Positions 1-8,948 of a DNA stretch of 64,000 nt are shown in pieces (position 1 is the stretch's first letter; each line of letters opens with the position of its first letter). Source of the stretch: an uncultured Lachnospiraceae bacterium (GTDB taxonomy: Bacteria; Bacillota; Clostridia; Lachnospirales; Lachnospiraceae); assembly GCA_934320845.1 (NCBI GenBank), contig CAKRFU010000009.1, forward strand, positions 1 through 64,000, given 5' to 3'. Under the pieces are notes generated by a model. That model was not told the origin of the DNA. It did no database searches and was given only the letters and a program-made list of their open reading frames with translations. The position numbers and the translations under genes were made by a program.

Positions 1-152
1 GTATCCATTCCTGCGCTCATCATAGGTATGTTGAGCTTAATTGATTTAGTCAGATTAGTTGCTAAAGAAACCTGATTCGGAATTACCTCTGAATAATGCG
101 GCACTAATAACACATCATCAAATGTAATGCCTTCACCAATAATCTTACCCAT
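1..152 (-). CDS. guaB: IMP dehydrogenase, N-terminal part (cut by window edge)
   Basis: The first 50 codons of inosine-5'-monophosphate dehydrogenase, the NAD-dependent enzyme that converts IMP to XMP at the branch to GMP. The visible N-terminus reads [18 protein letters not shown] and continues to a [12 protein letters not shown] segment, which is diagnostic for the start of the GuaB TIM barrel. The ATG at 152 is preceded by AAGGAGG at 161-167. The CBS domains and the catalytic Cys loop lie beyond the window. Transcription is leftward from a promoter at 242-271. A large inverted repeat overlaps that promoter and is described separately. Confidence 0.93.
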   Translation of the reverse strand, partial: MGKIIGEGITFDDVLLVPHYSEVIPNQVSLATNLTKSIKLNIPMMSAGMD

Positions 153-196
153 CTTAATATCCTCCTTATTTAATTTGTATATTCATATATTCTAAA

Positions 197-242
197 TAGT
201 ACAATATACCAATGACTAAATTGCCAATGGTGTATTGTACTA
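197..242. repeat. 15-bp inverted repeat at the guaB promoter
   Basis: Arms 197-211 and 228-242 are reverse complements at 14 of 15 positions, separated by 16 bp. The right arm touches the -10 hexamer of the guaB promoter and covers the expected transcription start, so most of the right arm would not be in the mRNA. No strong U-run follows on the minus strand. This favours a DNA operator for a dimeric regulator over a transcription attenuator. The regulator is unknown. Confidence 0.6.
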
Positions 243-271
243 GTATATAACACTATTTTTATGATTGTCAA
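242..271 (-). promoter_or_regulatory. Sigma-A type promoter of guaB
   Basis: On the minus strand a perfect -35 TTGACA (266-271) is followed after 18 bp by TATACT (242-247). The expected transcription start is near 235, giving a leader of about 80 nt before the guaB ATG. Spacing is one base longer than ideal. Confidence 0.6.
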
Positions 272-301
272 TAACGACTTTGCTTTACATTCAAAAATAA
301 T

Positions 302-802
302 TTATGCATCCTGCACCTTGCTTCTTCCCTTTAATTTCATGAGTTCAAGCATTTTTTCATCGGGAGTAAATTTAATCCTCTCTTTTCCCTTGTCTCCAAG
401 TACAACCGCAATATAATGCTTGTCTCCAGGCATTCTTGAAGAGTAGTCTTCCATAGGAAGATTTCTTGAATTGTACAAAACAGGTGCTTCCTCAGGCGCA
501 ATCAGTTCTACTTTTTCCATATCAATTCTTTTTTTGTGCTTTCTTCTCTCTCCATTGATTATAAAATCAAAGTCTATCTGACCGTCAACAAAGACATATT
601 CATATGCAACATTTTTCTTTGGCAAAAAATAGATAATCATTGCATCCACGATAAAAACAAATATCAAAAGATACAAACTCTTTAAAACCATTAAATCAAA
701 TACTACCAAAAATAAACACAAGAAAATCAGTCCCAATCTGACTGCCGTTCTTTTAGGCGATGGTTTCGCCTTTAAATAAGTTTCTGAATATAATTCTTCC
801 AT
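302..802 (-). CDS. Small two-helix membrane protein of unknown function
   Basis: A 166-residue protein. I chose the ATG at 802 because GAGAGGAAG lies just upstream; a longer reading frame to 868 would overlap the neighbouring gene and has no ribosome site. Residues about 20-60 form two closely spaced hydrophobic segments, followed by a basic, probably cytoplasmic domain of about 100 residues with a short GERRKHKKR basic patch. It resembles small DUF6106-like membrane proteins of Lachnospiraceae, but I am not certain of the family. It lies 23 bp downstream of the acyltransferase gene, so the two are probably co-transcribed. Confidence 0.6.
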   Translation of the reverse strand: MEELYSETYLKAKPSPKRTAVRLGLIFLCLFLVVFDLMVLKSLYLLIFVFIVDAMIIYFLPKKNVAYEYVFVDGQIDFDFIINGERRKHKKRIDMEKVELIAPEEAPVLYNSRNLPMEDYSSRMPGDKHYIAVVLGDKGKERIKFTPDEKMLELMKLKGRSKVQDA

Positions 803-825
803 TGTATGCTTCCTCTCTCTTATTT

Positions 826-1911
826 TTATGAAACAATCTGGCTTTTTTTCTTTCCAAGCAAAAACCAAAATTTAGAATTTATGATTAATACAAGACTGTA
901 TTCTATCATCATAAGAATAGCCATGACCACCAGACATTGACAGACATATTTTGTACTTCCAACCGACGGAAAATATGATACTTTCTGCCATCCAAAGTAT
1001 GCTACCGAGCGAAATCCAAAAACTGTATGTGTACACATAACTGCCAATGAATTTTTACCCCAAAAATCAAGTCCTGAAAGATTAAACCTCTCTGACAGAA
1101 AATCCAACAACATAATAGCCCCAAGAGAACCTATAATACCGCATATATAAAATAATGCCGGCTTATCTCCCTCCTTAAGCATGTGAATGTCAACATGACT
1201 GTTTAACTGTGACAAGAAAACATTTAATACAGAAAGACCTAAACCTCCCAAAAGTTTTATCCTGTCATCTTTAATTTTCTTGTAAAAAATATATATGATA
1301 TATCCCACACCTATAAACCATGCCGCCATAAATCCCTTTCCTACCGCACTAATAAGATTTGAGACATTATCTATGCTTATCTGATCCATCTTTCCCTGCA
1401 TGGAAATTCCAAAATAATCAATAATATTATTTACAGCGGTAATCACATAAAGACCTGCAACCGCATACAGCAGTTTAATAACCTTAGGTGCTCTTATAAG
1501 AAAGAAAAAGATTATCTCACCGAAAAAAATAGTCGGTAAAAACCACATTGAATTTATACCTACTAAAAAAACACTGTCCCACAGATACTCCCAAAATGCC
1601 TTTGTAATTTTAGACATAGGCTTCATTTTCACATATACACATCCCACTTTAAACATTATTCCGAGGATGCTAAAACAGATATATGGAACGGCAAGACTTA
1701 TAAATGTCTTTTTCATAAATACACCAAAGGATCTCTTTTTTATAGAGCCTGAATAACTCATCAAAAAACCTGACATTATATAAAAAATAACAACCTTGAA
1801 TGATGACATCCACAAATCAACAGGATTATCATATACAGTCACATGACCAAACATGATCAATAACATTCCCAGCCCTTTTGTCGCATCTACATACTTAATT
1901 CTTTCTTTCAT
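826..1911 (-). CDS. Membrane acyltransferase (Acyl_transf_3 / OafA-type)
   Basis: A 361-residue polytopic protein with about ten hydrophobic segments. It opens with the family hallmark: a cytoplasmic YVDATKGLGM, then IMFGH, whose His is the conserved residue of integral-membrane O-acyltransferases (COG3594/COG1835 group). Such enzymes transfer acetyl or other acyl groups to cell-surface sugars or peptidoglycan; the acceptor cannot be read from the sequence. The ATG at 1911 is used rather than an in-frame TTG two codons earlier, because AGGATGG is 9 nt from the ATG and only 3 nt from the TTG. No glycan biosynthesis genes are adjacent. Confidence 0.8.
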   Translation of the reverse strand: MKERIKYVDATKGLGMLLIMFGHVTVYDNPVDLWMSSFKVVIFYIMSGFLMSYSGSIKKRSFGVFMKKTFISLAVPYICFSILGIMFKVGCVYVKMKPMSKITKAFWEYLWDSVFLVGINSMWFLPTIFFGEIIFFFLIRAPKVIKLLYAVAGLYVITAVNNIIDYFGISMQGKMDQISIDNVSNLISAVGKGFMAAWFIGVGYIIYIFYKKIKDDRIKLLGGLGLSVLNVFLSQLNSHVDIHMLKEGDKPALFYICGIIGSLGAIMLLDFLSERFNLSGLDFWGKNSLAVMCTHTVFGFRSVAYFGWQKVSYFPSVGSTKYVCQCLVVMAILMMIEYSLVLIINSKFWFLLGKKKSQIVS

Positions 1912-1955
1912 TGTCAAAATCCATCCTAAAACATATATTTATTCACACATTTGAT

Positions 1956-1984
1956 ATTATAATTCATACACTTTTTAATTTCAA
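1956..1984 (-). promoter_or_regulatory. Sigma-A type promoter of the acyltransferase operon
   Basis: Minus-strand TTGAAA (1979-1984), 17 bp, perfect TATAAT (1956-1961), about 40 bp upstream of the acyltransferase ATG. It would drive both the acyltransferase and the small membrane protein gene downstream. Confidence 0.65.
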
Positions 1985-2034
1985 GACAGAGTTTTGATAT
2001 TGATTCACCATTTTACATGGCTGCCTAAAACTAA

Positions 2035-2066
2035 CAGAGGGTTTCATCCGCATATGAAACCCTCTG
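2035..2066 (-). terminator. Terminator hairpin downstream of groEL
   Basis: A perfect 13-bp stem (2035-2047 with 2054-2066) and a 6-nt loop, 50 bp past the groEL stop codon. The following U-tract is weak, so termination may be partial, but stem length and position fit the end of groESL. Confidence 0.7.
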
Positions 2067-2117
2067 CACAAATAAATTTAATTTTAATTTCCAAATCTAA
2101 GCATTATAAGTGTGTGA

Positions 2118-3755
<1,638 letters not shown>

Positions 3756-3817
3756 CTAATAATCTATTACAACAATATTTTTTATAATCTATATAATATT
3801 AATCTTTATTATTATAA

Positions 3818-4105
3818 TTAGTCCTCAACGATTGCAACAATATCATTCTGACGAACTACAATAAACTCATCATCTCCAAGTTTAACTTCTGTTCCTGCAT
3901 ACTTAGAATAAATAACCTTGTCACCTACACTAACCTGCATTTTAACTTCTTTGCCGTCAACAACTCCTCCCGGACCAACTGCTATAACTTCTGCCTGCTG
4001 TGGTTTTTCCTGAGCATTTCCCGGTAATACGATACCTGATGCTGTAGTTTCTTCTGCTTCTAACTGTTTTAATACAACCTTGTCTCCTAATGGTGATAAT
4101 TTCAT
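3818..4105 (-). CDS. groS: Co-chaperonin GroES (HSP10)
   Basis: A 95-residue co-chaperonin that caps the GroEL cavity. The N-terminal MKLSPLGDKVVLK, the SGIVLPGNAQEKPQ mobile-loop region and the C-terminal IVEDxxAIVED-type end are all typical. First gene of groES-groEL. GGAGGATATTGAC precedes the ATG, and the CIRCE operator begins 31 bp upstream of the start codon. Confidence 0.99.
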   Translation of the reverse strand: MKLSPLGDKVVLKQLEAEETTASGIVLPGNAQEKPQQAEVIAVGPGGVVDGKEVKMQVSVGDKVIYSKYAGTEVKLGDDEFIVVRQNDIVAIVED

Positions 4106-4135
4106 GTCAATATCCTCCTTACGCTTCTTGATTTA

Positions 4136-4162
4136 CTAGCACTCACTCATTCCGAGTGCTAA
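4136..4162. promoter_or_regulatory. CIRCE operator of groESL
   Basis: CTAGCACTC-N9-GAGTGCTAA, matching the CIRCE consensus TTAGCACTC-N9-GAGTGCTAA with one mismatch in the outermost base. It lies just downstream of the -10 box, where HrcA binding would block transcription. The hrcA gene itself is at the other end of this window. Confidence 0.96.
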
Positions 4163-4172
4163 CCATAGTCTT

Positions 4173-4201
4173 AATATATTTCATTTAATGATATTCTGCA
4201 A
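4173..4201 (-). promoter_or_regulatory. Sigma-A type promoter of groESL
   Basis: Minus-strand TTGCAG (4196-4201), 17 bp, TATATT (4173-4178). The predicted start near 4166 is a few bases upstream of CIRCE, the usual arrangement for HrcA repression. Confidence 0.65.
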
Positions 4202-4304
4202 TATTATTCATTATGAAAAAACAGGCTATTTTCCAGTAATTCTTTTATTTACTCTTTTTTTCTCTTTTATACTCACTTTTAATATTTTTTAATAATATCA
4301 CGTT

Positions 4305-4333
4305 TTGACACATCTTATAACATATAATATAAT
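4305..4333 (+). promoter_or_regulatory. Perfect-consensus sigma-A promoter of the DUF6062-like gene
   Basis: TTGACA (4305-4310), exactly 17 bp, TATAAT (4328-4333): a full consensus match, about 45 bp before the ATG at 4378. It is divergent from the groESL promoter about 100 bp away. Confidence 0.75.
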
Positions 4334-4377
4334 TTCATAAACATATACCAAATTACCCAGATAAACGGAGGATATAA

Positions 4378-5094
4378 ATGAAAGAACAATTATATACTAT
4401 TCCTGTCAATGACGCATTCGAAAAAGAGTGTGAGTGCCCCCTCTGCCAAATGTATGACGAACTCGAAAAGGAATCAATCGATTTCATGCTTGGGCCAAGT
4501 TACATGGAGGACGATATCAGAATGGCAACAGACAAAACAGGTTTCTGTGCCAAACATATAAAACAGCTTTACGACGGGCAAAATCGTCTCGGCATTGCCC
4601 TGATGCTGCATACCCATATGAAACATACCGTTATGCAGATTGAGAAACTGCAGAAAAAATCAGCAGCAGCCAAAAAGAGCCTGTTTAAAAAAGAACCTAG
4701 TCCTATCACAGATTATATTAATAATATTGAGAATTCATGCTATGTATGTGACAGAGTGGAAAATATCTTCAAAAGATATATAACAACCGTTATTCATTGC
4801 TACACGCATGATGATGACTTTAAAAAGAAATTTAATAATTCAAAGGGCTTATGCACAAAACATTACGGCATGTTATATGAGGAGGCTCAAAAAACTCTAA
4901 GTTCCTCAAAACTTAACGAATTCATTTCTGATTTAAATACCTTGTATATTGATAATTTTAAACGTGTCACAGATGATTTGGAATGGTTCATCGATAAATT
5001 CGATTATAAAAACGAAAATGAACCGTGGAAAAATTCTAAAGATGCCATTCAGAGAAGCGTCCTAAAAACTAACGGTTTATTTCTTCAGGATTAA
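4378..5094 (+). CDS. Cys-rich DUF6062-like protein, function unknown
   Basis: A 238-residue soluble protein without a signal peptide, preceded by CGGAGG. Four cysteine motifs recur in two halves: CECPLC and CAKH in the first, CYVC and CTKH in the second. This suggests an internal duplication, with each half able to bind a metal such as zinc. The pattern resembles the DUF6062 family of Clostridia, which has no assigned function. The gene is monocistronic, with a perfect-consensus promoter and a bidirectional terminator, and is one of the few plus-strand genes here. Standing next to groESL is not enough to infer a chaperone or redox role. Confidence 0.75.
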   Translation: MKEQLYTIPVNDAFEKECECPLCQMYDELEKESIDFMLGPSYMEDDIRMATDKTGFCAKHIKQLYDGQNRLGIALMLHTHMKHTVMQIEKLQKKSAAAKKSLFKKEPSPITDYINNIENSCYVCDRVENIFKRYITTVIHCYTHDDDFKKKFNNSKGLCTKHYGMLYEEAQKTLSSSKLNEFISDLNTLYIDNFKRVTDDLEWFIDKFDYKNENEPWKNSKDAIQRSVLKTNGLFLQD

Positions 5095-5168
5095 AGTTAA
5101 ACGGAGATAGCTGATATATTCTTACTATTCTAAGTCTATTGTTTAATAAAGTTTAATATTCAACACAA

Positions 5169-5200
5169 AAAACTCATGTACATTAAAATACATGAGTTTT
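5169..5200. terminator. Bidirectional terminator between convergent genes
   Basis: A 12-bp stem (5169-5180 with 5189-5200) with an 8-nt loop, flanked by A-runs on the left and T-runs on the right, so it can end transcripts from both directions. It separates the plus-strand DUF6062-like gene from the minus-strand DUF2225 gene. Confidence 0.88.
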
Positions 5201-5215
5201 TTTAACGGCAGTTGA

Positions 5216-6082
5216 TTATTCAATTCCTGCCCGCTTTTTATCTTCATTGAGAAGTTCTTTAATATCTCTTGCTTTGTTTTTAATTCTTTCATTTGCAGAA
5301 CGTGATGTAAGCACTTTTGAAATCCATCTTCCTGATTCCTCGTATTTACCTGTTCTTCTCGCAAGTTCTGCTACAAGGAAAGTAACTGTCATCTCATCCA
5401 TGCCACACATAGGAAATGATTCTCTTGAAAATGCTGTCATAAATCCTTCGTATGCTTTTCCTAACAAATCATCCTCTTCCTTTTTCAACTCAGCTACAAC
5501 TTTATCGTAATCTTTTGTCTCCTTAGGAAGTGTCTCTCTCTTTCCTCTGAATAACCATGCCATCTTCAGACATGTATATGCTTTCTCACTGTTTTTTGCT
5601 TTTTTTACGATAGCGTTTGCAAGTGCGAGCTGATGACGTAAAATCGCATCATCATATGTATATGTGCTTCCTGTCTGTGGAAGCCCACTAAAATTTTTTG
5701 TAATATTCTCTCGAATAAGCTTCGCCTGTGCAGGCATCATAAATTTGAAAAATCTGCTGAGTGCTGCATATCCACAACTAGGGCATACAAGCGCATCATA
5801 TTTAAGTGAGTCTACAAGCTGATACTTTGGTCGAAGATCCGTATCAGCTGACAAAAGTTTAACCTTACCTGTTCTAATCATTTTTGAATGAAATTCGTTG
5901 TTACAAACAGGGCAGGTATATGATTTATCAAATAATAAATCTTCTTCCGTAACCTTTGGCTTGCTTGACTGTTCAGATGTTCCACCATTTTTTGCACTTT
6001 TCTTTGCAGCATCTTCCTCAAATACCTCGAGCTTGTCAAGCTTTCCAAGTCCCATCTTCTCTAATCCGGAAAATAAACCCAT
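5216..6082 (-). CDS. DUF2225 domain protein
   Basis: A 288-residue cytoplasmic protein. After about 45 residues of charged, probably disordered sequence come two CxxC pairs (CPVC near residue 58 and CPSC near residue 98) that can form a zinc-binding knuckle. An alpha-helical, TPR-like C-terminal region follows, rich in Leu, Ala and Lys. This matches the DUF2225 family, common in Clostridia and of unknown function. It lies 12 bp after glnS with a GGGGG ribosome site, so it is expressed with the tRNA synthetase. Confidence 0.85.
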   Translation of the reverse strand: MGLFSGLEKMGLGKLDKLEVFEEDAAKKSAKNGGTSEQSSKPKVTEEDLLFDKSYTCPVCNNEFHSKMIRTGKVKLLSADTDLRPKYQLVDSLKYDALVCPSCGYAALSRFFKFMMPAQAKLIRENITKNFSGLPQTGSTYTYDDAILRHQLALANAIVKKAKNSEKAYTCLKMAWLFRGKRETLPKETKDYDKVVAELKKEEDDLLGKAYEGFMTAFSRESFPMCGMDEMTVTFLVAELARRTGKYEESGRWISKVLTSRSANERIKNKARDIKELLNEDKKRAGIE

Positions 6083-6094
6083 GATTAATCCCCC

Positions 6095-7795
6095 TTATTT
6101 TGGTCTATATGAACTTTTTAATGAAACAATACGATTAAATACCATATTTCCCTTTTCTGAGTCTTTTGAATCAACGCAAAAATAACCATGTCTTACAAAC
6201 TGGAAACTGTCATTTGATTCAGCATCAGCAAGTGCCGGCTCTACATAGCATTCTTTGAGAACAGTTAATGAATTTGGATTTACATTTATCGTACCATCTT
6301 CATTATACACCCCTTTTTCCTCATCTACAATGTTTTCATACAGCCTTATCTCACATTTTTCCGCCGTTTCAGCGCAAACCCAGTGAATAGTTCCCTTAAC
6401 TTTTCTTGCATTGAAGCCGGAACCGCTCTTTGTTTCAGGGTCATAAGTACAATGTACTTCCGTAACATTTCCATCATCATCAGTAATGTAATCCGTACAA
6501 GTCACAAAATATGCATTCATAAGTCTGACTTCATTACCCGGATACAATCTGAAATATTTTCTAGGAGGCTCTATCTTAAAGTCCTCTCTGTCAATATATA
6601 ACACTCTTCCAAAAGGTACTTTTCTGCTTCCCATCTCAGGATTTTCCTGATTGTTTGAAACATCAAGATATTCTATTTCATTTTCAGGATAATTTGTAAT
6701 AACAAGCTTTATAGGGTCAAGTACCGCCATCATACGAGGTCTCTTCATCTTCAAATCCTCTCTTATGCAATACTCAAGCATTGCATAATCTGATGAACTC
6801 TGTGCTTTGGAAATTCCTGAAAGTTCAATAAACATTCTTATTGACTCAGGTGTAAAGCCACGTCTTCTAAGTGCCGCAATGGAAACAAGTCTCGGATCAT
6901 CCCATCCATCTACTATTCCATCCTCCACGAGTTTCTTTATATATCTTTTTCCGGTAACAACATTTGTCAGATATAATTTAGCAAACTCTATCTGTCTTGG
7001 CTTGTTCTCCATATCTATTTCATTTACTACCCAGTCATAAAGTGGTCTGTGATCCTCAAATTCGAGTGTACAGATAGAATGTGTAACTCCCTCCACAGTA
7101 TCCTCTATAGGATGTGCAAAATCATACATAGGATAAATGCACCATTTATCACCTGTATTATGGTGATGCATTCTTGCGATACGGTAAATTATCGGATCTC
7201 TCATATTTATATTAGGTGAGCTCATATCAATCTTTGCACGAAGCACTTTACTTCCATCCTCAAATTCGCCTGCTCTCATTCTCTCAAACAAATCAAGATT
7301 TTCCTCAATACTCCTGTCCCTATAAGGACTGTTCTTTCCAGGTTCTTTCAATGTACCACGATACTCTCTGATTTCTTCCGGAGAAAGGTCACATACATAT
7401 GCCTTTCCCTTTTTTATAAGTTTAACGGCACATTCATACATCACATCAAAATAATCTGATGCATAAAAAACGTGCTCCATATCAAGATCACCACATATCC
7501 ACTTTACATCTTCAAGAATAGAATCAACAAATTCTGATTTTTCTTTTGTAGGATTTGTATCATCAAAACGAAGGTTAAACTGTCCTCCATACTCTTTAGC
7601 AAGTCCTGAATTTAAGATAATAGACTTTGCATGTCCAATATGAAGATAACCGTTTGGTTCAGGAGGAAATCGTGTAACTACCTTTTTGCAGCGTCCCTCC
7701 TCAATATCTTTATCTATAATGTTTTCAATAAAATTACGGGAAACTTTTTCCTTTTCCTCTTCTGAATTTTCTCTAATATCAACCGGACTACTCAA
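6095..7795 (-). CDS. glnS: Glutaminyl-tRNA synthetase with unusual KMSKS loop, TTG start
   Basis: A class I synthetase charging tRNA-Gln with glutamine, 566 residues from a TTG at 7795. AAGGAGG sits 8 nt before that TTG. The in-frame ATGs further upstream (7858, 7849, 7837) lie at or before the predicted transcription start, so they are rejected. [12 protein letters not shown] near residue 45-55 contains the HIGH signature, and GWDDPRL follows the catalytic loop. At residues about 280-284, where GlnRS enzymes normally read VMSKR, this protein reads VTGKR. The second lysine of the loop is kept but Met and Ser are not. The C-terminal beta-barrel anticodon-binding region is complete. Confidence 0.97.
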   Translation of the reverse strand: MSSPVDIRENSEEEKEKVSRNFIENIIDKDIEEGRCKKVVTRFPPEPNGYLHIGHAKSIILNSGLAKEYGGQFNLRFDDTNPTKEKSEFVDSILEDVKWICGDLDMEHVFYASDYFDVMYECAVKLIKKGKAYVCDLSPEEIREYRGTLKEPGKNSPYRDRSIEENLDLFERMRAGEFEDGSKVLRAKIDMSSPNINMRDPIIYRIARMHHHNTGDKWCIYPMYDFAHPIEDTVEGVTHSICTLEFEDHRPLYDWVVNEIDMENKPRQIEFAKLYLTNVVTGKRYIKKLVEDGIVDGWDDPRLVSIAALRRRGFTPESIRMFIELSGISKAQSSSDYAMLEYCIREDLKMKRPRMMAVLDPIKLVITNYPENEIEYLDVSNNQENPEMGSRKVPFGRVLYIDREDFKIEPPRKYFRLYPGNEVRLMNAYFVTCTDYITDDDGNVTEVHCTYDPETKSGSGFNARKVKGTIHWVCAETAEKCEIRLYENIVDEEKGVYNEDGTINVNPNSLTVLKECYVEPALADAESNDSFQFVRHGYFCVDSKDSEKGNMVFNRIVSLKSSYRPK

Positions 7796-7839
7796 CTGTG
7801 TCTCCTCCTTCGATGTTATATTTAAAAATACTGTCATAT

Positions 7840-7867
7840 ATTCTAACATAAAATTCACAAATGTAAA
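7840..7867 (-). promoter_or_regulatory. Sigma-A type promoter of glnS
   Basis: Minus-strand TTTACA (7862-7867), 16 bp, TAGAAT (7840-7845) preceded by TG (extended -10). The predicted start near 7833 leaves a leader of under 40 nt, too short for a T-box, and supports the TTG start of glnS. Confidence 0.5.
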
Positions 7868-7901
7868 AGTTTTTTTTGATTTCTGTACTTTATCTTAAAA
7901 A

Positions 7902-7937
7902 AAATTGGAGCATATCATTTGTGATATGCTCCAATTT
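7902..7937 (-). terminator. Terminator of the SleB-like hydrolase gene
   Basis: A perfect 16-bp stem (7902-7917 with 7922-7937) with a 4-nt loop, immediately after the hydrolase stop codon. In the minus-strand transcript it is followed by a U-run. Confidence 0.92.
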
Positions 7938-7947
7938 GTATTTTATA

Positions 7948-8616
7948 TTATTTAAATTTGTGTCCGCCAAGCTTCATTCTTGCACCTGCAAGGTATACAC
8001 TGAAGAAATGGTAGTTTTTCATATTTTTTGTTTTGCCTTTGTAAAGCACTGTTTTCTTTCCCTGCAATGCCTTCTTCGCTGCGCTGATACAGCTTTTCCA
8101 CTGCTTTGAACCTGTTCTTTTTGAATCATACTGTCTGAGTCTTTTCTTTAATGAACCGTTTCTTACAGGTGAAAACTGACCTTTCTGATAAACAACTCCC
8201 TTAATGCTGTTTGGAAATGATTTTGAACTTACTCTGTTCATAACAACTATTCCAACTGCAAGTTTTCCCTGATAAGGCTCTGAACCGGCTTCACAATTTA
8301 TAATGCTTGCCATAAGCCTTAAATCAGCTTTTGAATATCTTCTTTTACTGTTTCTCTTTTTAGTTGTAGTTTTTTTCTTAGTTTCCTTTGAACTCGTATT
8401 TGTCTTTGAAGTTTCTGACGATACATTCACAGAACTGTTATCAACTTTAGTTCCGCTATCAGCAGTATCATCTTCACTTACATCTGATTTAAATATAAGT
8501 CCCTGTATCTCTACTTTTGCTGTCTCATTTGCTGATACATACGAAGAATTCGCTGTAAACGGTGTCATAGCAAGTGATGCCGCAAGCACCATAACAGCAG
8601 CTTTCTTGAATCTCAT
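7948..8616 (-). CDS. Secreted cell wall hydrolase, SleB/Hydrolase_2 family
   Basis: A 222-residue exported protein. The ATG at 8616 follows GGGAGG and begins a signal peptide (MRFKK, hydrophobic core, cleavage near residue 30); the longer frame to 8664 would bury this peptide and was rejected. A Ser/Thr/Lys-rich linker of about 70 residues leads to a C-terminal Hydrolase_2 domain. That domain has the pattern LMASIINCEAGSEPYQGKL and VAxVVMNRV, typical of SleB/CwlJ-type peptidoglycan hydrolases. The Glu in CEAG is the probable catalytic acid. Such enzymes act in spore cortex lysis or vegetative wall turnover; which of these applies cannot be told here. Monocistronic. Confidence 0.85.
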   Translation of the reverse strand: MRFKKAAVMVLAASLAMTPFTANSSYVSANETAKVEIQGLIFKSDVSEDDTADSGTKVDNSSVNVSSETSKTNTSSKETKKKTTTKKRNSKRRYSKADLRLMASIINCEAGSEPYQGKLAVGIVVMNRVSSKSFPNSIKGVVYQKGQFSPVRNGSLKKRLRQYDSKRTGSKQWKSCISAAKKALQGKKTVLYKGKTKNMKNYHFFSVYLAGARMKLGGHKFK

Positions 8617-8697
8617 AAAAAATAACCTCCCAAATGTTATCATTGATTTAAATCGATGAAACATTTTTTAAAACTTTATTTAACATTTATGTAACAT

Positions 8698-8725
8698 ATT
8701 ATAACATAGTTTTAAATAATTTCAA
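8698..8725 (-). promoter_or_regulatory. Sigma-A type promoter of the hydrolase gene
   Basis: Minus-strand TTGAAA (8720-8725), 16 bp, perfect TATAAT (8698-8703) with an upstream TG (extended -10). It lies about 80 bp before the ATG at 8616. The gene-free stretch 8617-8948 holds only this promoter and the hisA terminator; I see no gene or riboswitch in the rest. Confidence 0.6.
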
Positions 8726-8803
8726 CCCTTCTGAAAAAAAAATATACAGACAGCTTTCAACAAGATTTTCTTTTTTATGTCAATTAGTATATTTTTTCAC
8801 AAA

Positions 8804-8849
8804 AAATGGACATTATTTTTGGCTAATATGACAAAAATAACGTCCATTT
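8804..8849 (-). terminator. Terminator of the motility operon tail (after hisA)
   Basis: An 18-bp stem (8804-8821 with 8832-8849) with a 10-nt loop. The single imperfect pair is a G-U wobble in the minus-strand RNA but A-C in the plus-strand RNA, and the minus transcript continues into a U-run. Both facts assign it to the leftward transcript. It is the first strong terminator met after flgB, so it probably ends the whole motility transcript. Confidence 0.88.
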
Positions 8850-8948
8850 AATATCAAAAAAAATTATTATTTATTTTTCAACCATAATCTGTTACAAAAT
8901 TGTTACAGATTTTCTTACATTATGCATAATGTTATATTTTTTATAAAA

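Noticed and set aside
7796..7858. Longer N-terminus of glnS from ATG at 7858, 7849 or 7837
   Set aside because: No ribosome site for any of them, and all lie at or upstream of the predicted transcription start; the TTG at 7795 has AAGGAGG at ideal distance.
7796..7870. T-box leader controlling glnS
   Set aside because: The leader from the predicted start is under 40 nt, far too short, and no T-box motif is seen.
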